NCBI RefSeq assembly: GCF_013376045.1
Contig: NZ_JABMJG010000019.1
Coordinates: forward strand, 1 to 52,431
DNA from: Variovorax sp. SG517
Lineage (GTDB): Bacteria > Pseudomonadota > Gammaproteobacteria > Burkholderiales > Burkholderiaceae_C
Reading direction: 5' to 3'
Length of the DNA: 52,431 bases
A program made the translations under genes and the position numbers. Below are positions 33,048 through 41,934 of this stretch, piece by piece; positions within the stretch are counted from its first letter, which is position 1; each line of letters begins with the position of its first letter. The notes under the pieces are model-generated. The model did not search any database. It saw nothing but the letters and a program-made list of their open reading frames with translations, and was not told where the DNA came from.

Positions 33048-34067
33048 TCACAGCGGCGCCATGCCGGCGGCCTTGGCGATGCGCTTGTACTTGGCCACCT
33101 CGGCCTCGATCAGCCTGCCGAATTCGGAGGAAGTGCCGGCCGACACGTTCACACCCATCGCCTCGAGCTGCTTCTTCACCTGGGGGAGGCTCAGGATGCC
33201 GGTGATGTCCTTGTTGAGCTGCGCCACGACCGCAGCCGGCGTCCTGGCGGAAGCCAGCAGGCCGTACCAGAAGCTCCATTCGTAGCCTGGAACGCCGGCC
33301 TCGGCCGTGGTGGGAACGTCGGGCATCTCGGCGATGCGCCGAGGGCTCGTCACGGCGAGCGCGCGCACCCTGCCGTCCTTCACCATGCCCATCGCCGAGA
33401 CGTACGGCGCGATGTGGAACTGCACGCGTCCGGCGATGGTTTCGGTCATGGCTTCGCCCACGCTCTTGTACGGAATGTTCACGCCCTCGACGCCGGCCTG
33501 CTGGCACAGCAGTGCGGCCGCGAAGTGCGAGCTGCTGCCGACGCCTGCCGAGGAATAGCTCATCGAGCCGGGGCGAGACCTGGCCTGCGCGAGCATTTCG
33601 GCGAGGTTCGCGGCCGGCAGGTTCTTCGGCGCGACGACGAGCGCCGGCCCGTCGCCGATCATGGTGACGGGCGCGAAGTCGCGAAGCGTGTCGTAGCCGG
33701 GGTTGGCGAAGACGGCGGGGGCCGTGGCATGGGCCGGCGACACGCTCAGCAGCGTGCTGCCGTCGGCGGGTGACGCCAGCACGGCCTTGGCTGCGAGCGT
33801 GCCGCCCACACCGGTCTTGTTCTCGACGATGGCGGGCAGCTTCCAGCGCTCCGACATGGTGGCCGCGATCAGGCGCGCGGCCGCATCGGGCACGCCGCCC
33901 GCGCCGAAGCCGACGATGAAACGGTAGCTCGACAAGGCTGGCGCGGCCAGCTCGCCCCCGGCGCCCTGGCCTTGGGCCCACGACGGAAGGGCCGCGCAGG
34001 CCGCACCGGCGGGCAGCCAGCGCAGCAGCGCACGGCGTGACGAAACGTGCTCAGCAAGCAGATGCAT
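33048..34067 (-). CDS. Bug/TctC-family periplasmic solute-binding protein 4
   Basis: 339 residues. The start MHLLAEHVSSRRALLRWLP to SWAQ is a long signal peptide with the SRRALLR twin-Arg-like pattern, which could suggest Tat export (weak). The mature part has YRFIVGFGAGGVPDAAARLIAATM, ENKTGVGGTLAAKAVLASPADGSTLL, YKSVGEAMTETIAGRVQFHIAPY and WSFWYGLLASARTPAAVV. AGGAGA precedes the ATG at 34067. It lies 128 bases after the acyl-CoA ligase, with the enol-lactonase-like gene following 8 bases later. Confidence 0.9.
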   Translation of the reverse strand: MHLLAEHVSSRRALLRWLPAGAACAALPSWAQGQGAGGELAAPALSSYRFIVGFGAGGVPDAAARLIAATMSERWKLPAIVENKTGVGGTLAAKAVLASPADGSTLLSVSPAHATAPAVFANPGYDTLRDFAPVTMIGDGPALVVAPKNLPAANLAEMLAQARSRPGSMSYSSAGVGSSSHFAAALLCQQAGVEGVNIPYKSVGEAMTETIAGRVQFHIAPYVSAMGMVKDGRVRALAVTSPRRIAEMPDVPTTAEAGVPGYEWSFWYGLLASARTPAAVVAQLNKDITGILSLPQVKKQLEAMGVNVSAGTSSEFGRLIEAEVAKYKRIAKAAGMAPL

Positions 34068-34195
34068 GAATGTCTCCTGTTGTTCGCTGCCTCTATTCGA
34101 GCTGGGCAGTCTGGGTTCGGATGCGGAGCGCCGTCCGCTCCGGCTTTGGGAGGGACGGCAAAGCGCACGCCTTGCCGGTTGCAATCCAGGGCCGC

Positions 34196-36295
34196 TCAGG
34201 CCAGCACCACCACCCCATCGGCGGCGCGCGCGCCCTGCCCCTGCGGCAGCACGAAGACGGGGTTGATCTCGGCCTCGACCAGGCGCTCGCCGAGCTGGGC
34301 GGCCATCCCCGAGAACGCGACGATCGCGTCGACCAGCGCCTCGACGTCGGCCTTCGGCCGGCCGCGGAAGCCGTCGAGCAGCGGCCAAGTCTTGAGATCC
34401 TGCGCCATCGACAGCGCCTCGGCACGGCTCAGCGGCTTCAGGCCCTGTGCATCCTGCACGAGCAGCCGCATGGTGGTGTCCTTGAAGAGCTCCGCCGTCA
34501 CTCCGCCCATGCCCAGCAGGATGGCCGTGCCCAGTGCATCGCGGTGCATGCCCAGGATCAGCTCCGTGCCGCCCGCCACCATCTCCTGCACCAGGAAGCG
34601 CTGTACATCCGTGCCGGTGCGGCTCTTCACCTCGCTCGCCATGCGGCCGATACGCTCGCCGATGGTGTCGGCGGTCAAGCCGACGGCGACGCCGCCCACG
34701 TCGCTCTTGTGCGTGATCTGCGACGACAGGATCTTGAGCACGACGCGCCCGCCCAGCTCGCGCGCGGCAGCCTCCGCCTTGGCCGGCGAAGCGACCACGC
34801 GTTCCGCGGCGCAGGGCACGCCGAAGCGCGAGAACAGCTGCTTGGCCTGCGCCTCGTCGAGCGAGCCGGAGGGCAAGTCGCCGGCCTCGACCAGCGGCAG
34901 CGCCGAGTCGTCTTGTGCAGGCGCGACGAAGCGCTGCACGCGCAGCATGCCGGCCAGCGCGGCCGTGCAGCTCTCGGCGGCGGTGAAGGCCGGCACGCCG
35001 CGCCGCGTGAGCAGTGCGCCCACTTCGGGCGCATGCGGGCTCACATAGGCCATCACCGGCTTGTCGGAGTTCGGCAGGCATTCCTGGATGGCGCCGGCCA
35101 GCAGCTCGGGCATCGCCAAGCTCGAGGAGCCGACGATGATCACCAGCGCGTCGTAGCTCGGGCTCGCCAGCAGCGCGTTGATGGCGCCGCGCAGCAGGTC
35201 GGGGCGCAGGCCCGCAAGCGTCACGTCGATGGGGTTGCGATCGAGCACAGCTTCGCTGCCGGTCTGCAGTGCGCGCAGCGCATCGGCAGTGTCGGCGTCG
35301 GGCGCGGGCGTGTCGAAGCCTGCCACGCCCAGGTCGTCCGATACCAGCGTGCCGGCACCGCCAGTGGAGGTGAGGATCGCGACGCGCGCACCGCGCAGCT
35401 TGCGGCCCGCGGCCAGCGCGGCAGGGATGTCGAGCAGGTCGGAAAAGCTCTGCGCGCGGATCACGCCAACCTGCCTGAACAGCGCGTCGTACATGCTGTC
35501 GGCGCCCGCCATCGCGCCGGTGTGGGACACGGCGGCCTTCGCGCCCGCCTCCGAGCGGCCGATCTTGAAGGCCACCACCGGCTTGCCCATGCGCGCGGCC
35601 TTCAGGCAGGCGGCGCGGAACCTGGCGGGGTTGCGCACGGTCTCGACGTAGAGCGCGATCACCTGGGTGGCCGGATCTTCGGCGAGGTGGTCGATGAAAT
35701 CGGCCAGTTCCAGGTCGACCTCGTTGCTCGTGGAAATCAGCTTCGACAGGCCGATGCCACGCGCCGCGGCACGTGACAGCAGCGAGCCCAGGATGCCGCC
35801 GCTCTGCGAGACCACGCCGATGCCGCCGGCCTGGAACTCGTCCATCTCCAGCGCGCCGGACGGCGACAGGACGATGTTGTCCGTGAGGTTGACGAGGCCG
35901 ATGGTGTTCGGCCCCAGGATGCGCATCGCGCCGGCCGCCTCCACCAGCTGCTGCTGGCGCCGCGCGCCCTCCTCGCCGGTCTCGGTGTAGCCGCTGGCCA
36001 GCACGATGGCGGCGGCGCAGCCGCGCTGTGAGAGCTCCTTCACGGCCATGTGCGCACGCTCCGCGCCCAGCAGCACGACGGCGACGTCGGGCACTTCGGG
36101 CAGCGACGCGATGTCGGGGTAGCACTGCAGTTCGCCGATGCGCTCGACCTTCGGGTTCACCGGCATGATGCGCCCCGCGAAGCCGTGCTTCTGCAGGTAG
36201 GCCACCGGCCGGCCCGTGGTCTTTTTCGGATCGGCTGAGGCGCCGATGACGGCGACGCTGCGCGGGGAAAGCAGCCTTGAGATGGCTTCGTTCAT
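34196..36295 (-). CDS. Acyl-CoA synthetase, NDP-forming (acetate-CoA ligase family)
   Basis: 699 residues with the alpha and beta parts of succinyl-CoA-synthetase-type enzymes fused. The N-terminal CoA-binding domain (RSVAVIGASADPKKTTGRPVAYLQKHGF) is followed by a ligase-CoA domain with the phosphorylated His258 in AVSHTGAMAG, then an ATP-grasp domain from about 480 (ALPLVEAGDLPSGSLDEAQAKQLF ... VVLKILSSQITHKSDVGGV). It activates a carboxylic acid to its CoA ester with ATP giving ADP and phosphate. The start lies 4 bases after the enoyl-CoA hydratase stop. Its place next to a hydratase/isomerase implies CoA-thioester catabolism of an imported acid. Confidence 0.92.
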   Translation of the reverse strand: MNEAISRLLSPRSVAVIGASADPKKTTGRPVAYLQKHGFAGRIMPVNPKVERIGELQCYPDIASLPEVPDVAVVLLGAERAHMAVKELSQRGCAAAIVLASGYTETGEEGARRQQQLVEAAGAMRILGPNTIGLVNLTDNIVLSPSGALEMDEFQAGGIGVVSQSGGILGSLLSRAAARGIGLSKLISTSNEVDLELADFIDHLAEDPATQVIALYVETVRNPARFRAACLKAARMGKPVVAFKIGRSEAGAKAAVSHTGAMAGADSMYDALFRQVGVIRAQSFSDLLDIPAALAAGRKLRGARVAILTSTGGAGTLVSDDLGVAGFDTPAPDADTADALRALQTGSEAVLDRNPIDVTLAGLRPDLLRGAINALLASPSYDALVIIVGSSSLAMPELLAGAIQECLPNSDKPVMAYVSPHAPEVGALLTRRGVPAFTAAESCTAALAGMLRVQRFVAPAQDDSALPLVEAGDLPSGSLDEAQAKQLFSRFGVPCAAERVVASPAKAEAAARELGGRVVLKILSSQITHKSDVGGVAVGLTADTIGERIGRMASEVKSRTGTDVQRFLVQEMVAGGTELILGMHRDALGTAILLGMGGVTAELFKDTTMRLLVQDAQGLKPLSRAEALSMAQDLKTWPLLDGFRGRPKADVEALVDAIVAFSGMAAQLGERLVEAEINPVFVLPQGQGARAADGVVVLA

Positions 36296-36299
36296 GGCG

Positions 36300-37091
36300 T
36301 CACTCCTTCGAAGCCGTCTTGGCCAGGAAGGCCTCCACCGAGGCGCGGTGCTCGCTGCTGGTGTAGCAGATGCCCTGCGCCTGGCTGCCCTGCGCGAACA
36401 CGGCGTGCGAGGAAAGCTCGAAGCTCTGATTGAGGATGGTCTTCGTCAGCGCCAGCGCGGTGGAGGACGCAGAAGACAGCTCGCGCGCCCATGCCTGGGC
36501 GTCGGCCACAAGGGTCTCCGCGCTGGTCTTGCGATCGACGATGCCGAGCGCGAGGGCTTCGTCCACTTTGACCTGGCGGCCGGTGAAGATCAATCCCTTG
36601 GCCTTGGGCAGACCCACGCGGCGCGGCAGGAAGTACATGCCGCCGCCGTCGGGAATGATGCCGCGCAGCACATAGCTCCAGGTGAAGCTGGCCCACTCGC
36701 TGGCGATGACGAAGTCGCACGCCATCGCGGTGTCGGCGCCCAGCCCCGAGGCGGCGCCGTTGACGGCCGCAATCACCGGCTTGGGCATGGTGTGAAGCAG
36801 GGCCTGCACATGGTGCACGCGCTGCTGGCGGTGCCAGCCGTTGAAGCCCACCTCTCCCGCAGGCGCGTTCATGCGCTTCTGCATCCCGCTGATGTCGCCG
36901 CCCGCGCAGAAGCCCTTGCCCGCGCCAGTGAGCACCATCGCCCGGATGTCCTTGTCGGCGGTCACGCGCTCCAGCACGTCGATGAATTCGGTGCGCATGT
37001 CGTCGCTCATGGCGTTGCGCTTGTCCGGGCGGTTGAACGTCACGGTCGCGATGGCGTCCGTCACCTGATAGTCGATGAGGGTGTAGGTCAT
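36300..37091 (-). CDS. Enoyl-CoA hydratase/isomerase family protein
   Basis: 263 residues, crotonase fold. Landmarks are TFNRPDKRNAMSDDM, the oxyanion loop GKGFCAGGDISGM, and VNGAASGLGADTAMACDFVIAS. At the active site the usual PExxLGLxPxxG is replaced by WSYVLRGIIPDGGGMYFLPRRVG, with Asp in the catalytic position. This is the pattern of PaaG-like isomerases rather than of standard hydratases, which carry two Glu. ATG at 37091 is the start; the longer frame runs over the Bug leader. The gene is directly followed by the acyl-CoA ligase (4-base gap). Confidence 0.9.
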   Translation of the reverse strand: MTYTLIDYQVTDAIATVTFNRPDKRNAMSDDMRTEFIDVLERVTADKDIRAMVLTGAGKGFCAGGDISGMQKRMNAPAGEVGFNGWHRQQRVHHVQALLHTMPKPVIAAVNGAASGLGADTAMACDFVIASEWASFTWSYVLRGIIPDGGGMYFLPRRVGLPKAKGLIFTGRQVKVDEALALGIVDRKTSAETLVADAQAWARELSSASSTALALTKTILNQSFELSSHAVFAQGSQAQGICYTSSEHRASVEAFLAKTASKE

Positions 37092-37125
37092 GTTCTTCTT
37101 CCTGGGGCGGGCCGGTGGCCGCCGT

Positions 37126-38100
37126 TCAATCGGCCTTGATGCCGTTTTCCTTGATGACGCGCGCCCAGCGTTCTTCCTCGGCTCGCACATAGGTGTCCAG
37201 CTCCGTCGGCGGGCCGGCATTGATCACGAGGCCTTCGTGCTCGATCTTGCGAACGAAGTCGGGCGCGCGCGCCGCCTTGCGGGCCGCGGCGTTGAGCCGC
37301 TCGATGACGGCCGCCGGCGTGCCGGCGGGCACGTACAGGCCATACCAGCTTTCGACCACATAGCCCGGCACGCTGGCGGCGATGGCTGGCACGCCCTTGA
37401 GCGCCGGCGAGGGCTCGGCCGTGGTCACGCCGAGCGCGCGCAGCTTGCCGCTGTCGACGAAGTTGGAGACCGCCGCGGCGGTGCCGAACATCATGTCGAC
37501 CTGGCCGCCGAGCAGGTCGGTCAGCGCCGGACCGGCACCGCGGTAGGGAATGTGCGAGAGCTTGACCTTCGCGAGGTTGGCGAACATCTCGCCGGCCAGG
37601 TGGGCGGAGGTGCCTGCCCCCTGCGACGCGAAGGTCAGCTTGCCGGGGCTGGCCTTGGCGGCGGCGACCAGGTCGGCCACCGACTTGTAGGGGCTGTCGG
37701 GACGCACCACCAGCACGTTGGGGCCGCGCCCGATGAGGATGACCGGCGCGAAGGCCTTGTTGCTGCCGTACGGAAGCTTGGGCTGCAGCGCCGGATTGAT
37801 GGCATGGGCGAACGAGGCGACCACCACGCTGTAGCCGTCCGGCGCACTCTTGGCCACGTTGTCCGTGCCTATCAGCGTTCCGGCGCCGGGCTTGTTGTCG
37901 ACGATCACGGGCTGCCCCAGATCCTTGGACATTTCGACGCCCAGGGTGCGGGCGATGATGTCGGTGCCTCCGCCCGGAGCGAACGGCACGACGAAGCGGA
38001 TGGGCTTGTCGGGGTACGCGGCGAACGCCGCGCTGAAGGCCATGAAGCCGAGAAAGAAAAGGAAGAGCGCGCGCAACCGGCGCAAGCCATGAGCAGCCAT
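37126..38100 (-). CDS. Bug/TctC-family periplasmic solute-binding protein 5
   Basis: 324 residues. The signal peptide MAAHGLRRLRALFLFFLGFM to AFA is strongly hydrophobic. Then IRFVVPFAPGGGTDIIARTLGVEM, VIVDNKPGAGTLIGTDNVAKSAPDGYSVVV, IPYRGAGPALTDLLGGQVDMMFGTAAAV and ending WARVIKENGIKAD. ATG at 38100 has GGAG about 9 bases upstream. First gene of the leftward operon, divergent from the IclR gene across 179 bases that include a candidate operator. Its position at the head of a CoA-ligase operon suggests it binds the pathway's substrate. Confidence 0.92.
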   Translation of the reverse strand: MAAHGLRRLRALFLFFLGFMAFSAAFAAYPDKPIRFVVPFAPGGGTDIIARTLGVEMSKDLGQPVIVDNKPGAGTLIGTDNVAKSAPDGYSVVVASFAHAINPALQPKLPYGSNKAFAPVILIGRGPNVLVVRPDSPYKSVADLVAAAKASPGKLTFASQGAGTSAHLAGEMFANLAKVKLSHIPYRGAGPALTDLLGGQVDMMFGTAAAVSNFVDSGKLRALGVTTAEPSPALKGVPAIAASVPGYVVESWYGLYVPAGTPAAVIERLNAAARKAARAPDFVRKIEHEGLVINAGPPTELDTYVRAEEERWARVIKENGIKAD

Positions 38101-38214
38101 GATCTGTTTGTCTCCAGAACCAAGTAGTGAATCCCCGGCAATCGCGAACGTTCTTGGCGACGTCGCATAGGGGTGCACTGACTTTAGGAGGAAGCGCTCG
38201 GCTTCGGGGGATGC

Positions 38215-38233
38215 AATTCCACTGCTTGGAATT
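38215..38233. promoter_or_regulatory. Inverted repeat, candidate IclR operator
   Basis: AATTCCA-CTGCT-TGGAATT, a perfect 7-bp inverted repeat with 5-base spacer, in the region between the divergent Bug operon (start 38100) and the IclR gene (start 38280). IclR-family sites commonly contain TGGAA/TTCCA arms. The assignment rests on symmetry and position. Confidence 0.55.
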
Positions 38234-38279
38234 TCCCTGCGATGATCGCCGGACCTTTGGACACTCACCGTCGAGCGCC

Positions 38280-39080
38280 ATGACCGATCCAGCCCGCTTC
38301 TTTCTCGACCACAAGCCGGGGCGCTCGCCCGCCAACCGCTCGCTGGAGCGCGGCATCGAGATCCTTCGTGCGTTCCGTCCTGGCTCGGAACTTCTGGGCA
38401 ACGGCGAACTGGCCGAGCGCACGGGCCTCTCGAAGGCCACGGTCAGCAGGCTCACGCAGACCCTGGTGGGCAGCGGGATGCTGCAGCTCGACAAGGCCGA
38501 GCGCGCCTACCGGCTGGCACCTGCGGTGCTGAGCCTCTCGCATGCCATGCGCACCGCGTCGCGCGTCTTGCAGGCCGCAGCCCCGCGCATGCTCGAGCTG
38601 GCGCGGCGGCGACACATCAACGTGGGACTGGCGGCGCCCGACCGCGAGGAGATGGTCTACCTCGAATCCATCCGCTACGCGAAACGCGCCGCGCTACGGC
38701 ATGTGGTCTCCGGCCAGCGCGTGCCGATGGAGCTCACCTCGCTCGGGCGCGCCTACCTCGCGGCGCTGGCGCCGCAGCACCGGTCGCAGCTCATGCAGCT
38801 TCTTTCACGGCGCCGCATGCGCTGGAAGGCGATCGAGTCGGAGATCAAACAAGCCTGCGCCGACGTGCGATCGAAGGGTTTCTGCGCCGCGGCGTGGCAG
38901 CCCGAGGTGGTCGCCCTGGCCACCCCGCTGGAGGTGGAGGGAACGATCTACGCGCTGAACGTCAGCCTGTCGACGCAGGAGTCGATCGCTGCCATCGCGC
39001 AGGAGCTCGGGCCTTCGCTGCTCGGCCTGGCACAGGCCGTGCGCCACGAGCTCACAGTGCGAGAGCCGAGGTCTGGTTGA
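38280..39080 (+). CDS. IclR-family transcriptional regulator
   Basis: 266 residues. N-terminal winged helix-turn-helix, about 15-80 (SLERGIEILRAFRP ... NGELAERTGLSKATVSRLTQTLVGSGML), then an IclR effector-binding domain (about 90-260) with VGLAAPDREEMVYLESIRY and GRAYLAAL. It is divergent from the Bug/CoA-ligase operon, so it most likely controls that operon in response to an acid substrate. ATG at 38280 is taken as the start; upstream in-frame codons lie in the regulatory region that carries the AATTCCA inverted repeat. Confidence 0.92.
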   Translation: MTDPARFFLDHKPGRSPANRSLERGIEILRAFRPGSELLGNGELAERTGLSKATVSRLTQTLVGSGMLQLDKAERAYRLAPAVLSLSHAMRTASRVLQAAAPRMLELARRRHINVGLAAPDREEMVYLESIRYAKRAALRHVVSGQRVPMELTSLGRAYLAALAPQHRSQLMQLLSRRRMRWKAIESEIKQACADVRSKGFCAAAWQPEVVALATPLEVEGTIYALNVSLSTQESIAAIAQELGPSLLGLAQAVRHELTVREPRSG

Positions 39081-39299
39081 ACTGACGCCCGCGCGATCGC
39101 AGAGCCGCACAAAACCGAGGAAAAGGATAGCGAAGTCTATTGACAAACCGATGCTTCGGCCTATTCGGTGCCGAACTCGCCGCGGTTGTACTGCCCTTTT
39201 CCGCAGATCAGATTGGTCAACAGGGTGTATTTCTTGGCCGCATCACACCGTCCGATGTCGCCACTGCGGGTGTTCTGGTGACCATCTCGCTACTCCAAC

Positions 39300-39331
39300 T
39301 TTGCGGTTTAGCCGGTCAAGATTGCGTCGGC
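39300..39331. repeat. 32-bp repeat, copy 2
   Basis: Differs from 14406-14437 by one base and has the same orientation. It lies in a 264-bp gene-poor gap (39081-39344) just beyond the stop of an FAD oxidoreductase on the minus strand. The gap also marks the change from GC-rich to more AT-rich sequence. Confidence 0.85.
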
Positions 39332-39344
39332 CTAAGATGCATGC

Positions 39345-40718
39345 CTATTTCTCAAAGACGAGTCGCGGCTGCATTTTCCGACCAATCTTTCGAATGTCGC
39401 GGCGCATGGCGGAACTCAGGCTGCGAACCACCGGCGAAACGATCATCCGACTGGGCCAATCGATCTTTTTACGAGTCACAAGCCATGATGCCGAATCCGT
39501 TGTACGACGATTGAGCATGAGCCCGGCAAGAGTTCGTCCGTTGCTAGTGCCTAGTGGCATCCCGTGACCCCAGCATCCATTTGCATAGCCTATCCGATCA
39601 TCGGCAAGCAAACCCACATGTGGGATAAAGTCCCGCGTTGTCGAGATCGGCCCTCCCCAACTCTGCACTGTCCTGAGGTCTGAGAGGGCGGGAAAAAAGG
39701 ATGCCAGATGGCGAGGGCCCTCTGTGAGAAAGTCCTTGCTGATGTCTAGCGACATTTCGTTGCCCTGTGGGACTCTCGCGTAGTAGCCACCAACGTAAAG
39801 TAACCGGCCGTCGCGAGTCGGCGCAAAAGAATAGAACAGCTTCGACATGAGGTTGACGCCCGCTCTGCGTGGCCAGTTCAAGGCCCCCCATTGCGACTCC
39901 GACAAGGGTTCGGTCACATTGGCGTAGACGAAAACAGGCGATTGAGACCGAATCATTCCCAGATCTTCAAGCCCGGGAAGAAGGTGGGAATATGCGTTCG
40001 TTGCAACCACCAGCTTCTGGCATCGCAAGGTGCCTCTTCCGGTGCGCAGGGAGATGCAACTCGGCTCGCGCTCTATACACACCACCGGACTGTTCTCGTG
40101 AACCTGCACCCCGAACCTCTGTACGACGAACTTAAGCTCTCGCAGGTACTTCAGTGGATTGAACTGACCGCCGCGCCGATCAAAGACGGCTTTGCCAAAG
40201 TATGGGCTTTGAAAGGACCGCGCCACCTGCGCCTCCGAGATCGGTTCGAGGAACGAGTCCTGACCGATTCCTCGGCAAAACGCCAGATACTCGTCAAGCG
40301 TTTCACTCCCATCGGCTCTGAGTCCCATTTCGAAGTAACCCGTTTGCTCATAATCGCAAGCGATGTCGTGCTCGTTTATCAGATCTTCGATCGTCGAGAT
40401 ACCTTCGTGAATGTAGGTGTACGCCTCTCGTAACTTCGCCGCGCCATGGCGTCTCATTTGCGCCTTGAAGTCGCTCTCGCCGAACGCAACAATCAACTGC
40501 CCCGCATTTCGCCCGCTCGCACCAAATCCCACCACCTCGCTCTCGAGCAGGGCGACAGAGGCATGCTGGTCCAGCTTTTTCAGGTGATACGCAGTCGAGA
40601 GGCCGGTAACGCCACCACCCACTACGCAAACATCGACGTTAAGAACGCCCTCCAACGGTGCACTGGGTGCGTACGGTTCGGCAGAGTGAAACCAGTGGGA
40701 TCGGCTTCGATGTAGCAA
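39345..40718 (-). CDS. FAD-dependent oxidoreductase, OrdL/PuuB-like DAO family
   Basis: 457 residues. VDVCVVGGGVTGLSTAYHLKK near residue 30 is the FAD-binding Rossmann motif, preceded by HRSRSHWFHSAEPYAPSAPLEG, typical of gamma-glutamylputrescine-oxidase-like enzymes. ESEVVGFGASGRNAGQLIVAFGESD follows, and the C-terminal flavin segment is GCWGHGMPLGTSNGRTLAGL. Enzymes of this type oxidise amines or N-substituted amino acids with oxygen. TTG at 40718 is preferred because GAGGA lies 5 bases upstream; a GTG at 40772 is in frame but gives a Pro/Thr-rich leader with no ribosome site. Codons are visibly less GC-biased than in the region to the left. Confidence 0.85.
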   Translation of the reverse strand: MLHRSRSHWFHSAEPYAPSAPLEGVLNVDVCVVGGGVTGLSTAYHLKKLDQHASVALLESEVVGFGASGRNAGQLIVAFGESDFKAQMRRHGAAKLREAYTYIHEGISTIEDLINEHDIACDYEQTGYFEMGLRADGSETLDEYLAFCRGIGQDSFLEPISEAQVARSFQSPYFGKAVFDRRGGQFNPLKYLRELKFVVQRFGVQVHENSPVVCIEREPSCISLRTGRGTLRCQKLVVATNAYSHLLPGLEDLGMIRSQSPVFVYANVTEPLSESQWGALNWPRRAGVNLMSKLFYSFAPTRDGRLLYVGGYYARVPQGNEMSLDISKDFLTEGPRHLASFFPALSDLRTVQSWGGPISTTRDFIPHVGLLADDRIGYANGCWGHGMPLGTSNGRTLAGLMLNRRTTDSASWLVTRKKIDWPSRMIVSPVVRSLSSAMRRDIRKIGRKMQPRLVFEK

Positions 40719-40912
40719 GTGCGTCCTCGGTGGAGTTGGTGTGGGTGGGTTTATCGGGGTTTGCAGGGGCACGCTACCCTACAGAGCCTTGGTCTGATCT
40801 TTATTCCGAACCATCGGGTCACAAGGTCCACGAACAAACGTTCTCATCGGCGCGATGCCGCCCGACGAAGGGCGCGGCTCTCTGGAACTGCAGATTTGAT
40901 GAAGGTGAAGAA

Positions 40913-41923
40913 CTAGCTCAGGTTGAGGGCCCGAATCAGGGCGTCTGGCGACATGTGCCGGTCGCCTCCTCTTTCAGCGACGTGTATCAGTTCGCATATC
41001 GCTTTGTTCGTTTCCGCAGTTCCCCCGTACTGGGCCGCGAGGCGAACCACTGCGCCATTCAGATCGTCGACTTCCGTCAATCTTCCTGCTTCCAGGTCCT
41101 CCCACATCGACGACCTCGCTTGCGGATCCATGGCGGAGATCGCGGGAACGGCGGTCAGATACTGCTGATCTTCCAGGCAGAGCAGACCCGGAATTTTTTC
41201 GCATGGAAGTCCGCCGACCGCCGCAGGCTTGATCGAGGCAGCATCCAGCACCATCAAGGCCTCCTCGACGAGTGCGGCCAACACGCGTCGATAGCCACGG
41301 GTAGATAGCTGCGCGCGGAGCGGCTCGCCCGACAAAGCGTTGATCGGATTATTGAGGTTGAGGAGGAGTTTTCCCCATTGCACCTCGACAAAGTCGGTCC
41401 TGAGAGTCAACGGAAGCCGCGCAGTTGAGAACAGCGAAAGCCAGGGATGCCATGCTTCGTGACTTTCCACCATCAATTCACCGAGTGTCGCGCGGTGCAA
41501 ACGACCGTCAGGAAGTTGCACGACATTGAAGGGAATCATTGCTCCCACAACGATTTGATTCGGAAGCGCGTCTCGAAGCTTCTGGACGTTGCCGACCCCG
41601 TTCTGGAAGCTTGCCACTATCGAGCCCGGCTTCGCGAGGCGTCCGATGTCCGGCAGCACACCATCCGTATCGGCGCTTTTCACTGCGACGATCAAGAGAT
41701 CGCTCGGAGGGACTCCTGCGATGCTATCCGAGAATTGGACGGATTCGGCAGGAATCGAGACGTCCCAGCCGTGGAGATCGGAGACATGCAATCCATGCTT
41801 CTTGATCCGCTGCCCCATGGCGCTGCGACCGATGAAGCGAACATCGGCGCCGGCGTTAAGTAATGCTCCGCCGACAAAGGCGCCGATCGAGCCCGCGCCA
41901 AGAATGGTGATAGTCGATGCCAA
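40913..41923 (-). CDS. Ketopantoate-reductase-like (PanE/ApbA) dehydrogenase
   Basis: 336 residues. The NADP-binding motif is ITILGAGSIGAFVGGALLNAG at the N-terminus; then LLIVAVKSADTDGVL, FQNGVGN and the catalytic Lys region KLLLNLNNPINAL. PanE itself makes pantoate; this copy sits in a catabolic cluster, so another 2-keto acid is likely. TTG at 41923 is chosen because AAGGAGG stands 5 bases upstream and the aldolase stop lies just 11 bases before it; the longer frame would overlap the aldolase. The tight spacing implies co-translation with the aldolase. Confidence 0.87.
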   Translation of the reverse strand: MASTITILGAGSIGAFVGGALLNAGADVRFIGRSAMGQRIKKHGLHVSDLHGWDVSIPAESVQFSDSIAGVPPSDLLIVAVKSADTDGVLPDIGRLAKPGSIVASFQNGVGNVQKLRDALPNQIVVGAMIPFNVVQLPDGRLHRATLGELMVESHEAWHPWLSLFSTARLPLTLRTDFVEVQWGKLLLNLNNPINALSGEPLRAQLSTRGYRRVLAALVEEALMVLDAASIKPAAVGGLPCEKIPGLLCLEDQQYLTAVPAISAMDPQARSSMWEDLEAGRLTEVDDLNGAVVRLAAQYGGTAETNKAICELIHVAERGGDRHMSPDALIRALNLS

Positions 41924-41934
41924 GGCGCCCTCCT

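Noticed and set aside
32233..33981. Enol-lactonase-like protein extended to 582 residues
   Set aside because: The first 300 residues are a shadow of the Bug gene; the ATG at 33039 starts a protein of normal family length.
33048..36125. A single minus-strand frame of about 1,025 codons seeming to fuse the CoA ligase region and a Bug protein
   Set aside because: The upstream part is an out-of-frame shadow of the CoA ligase; the Bug protein has its own signal peptide and ribosome site at 34067.
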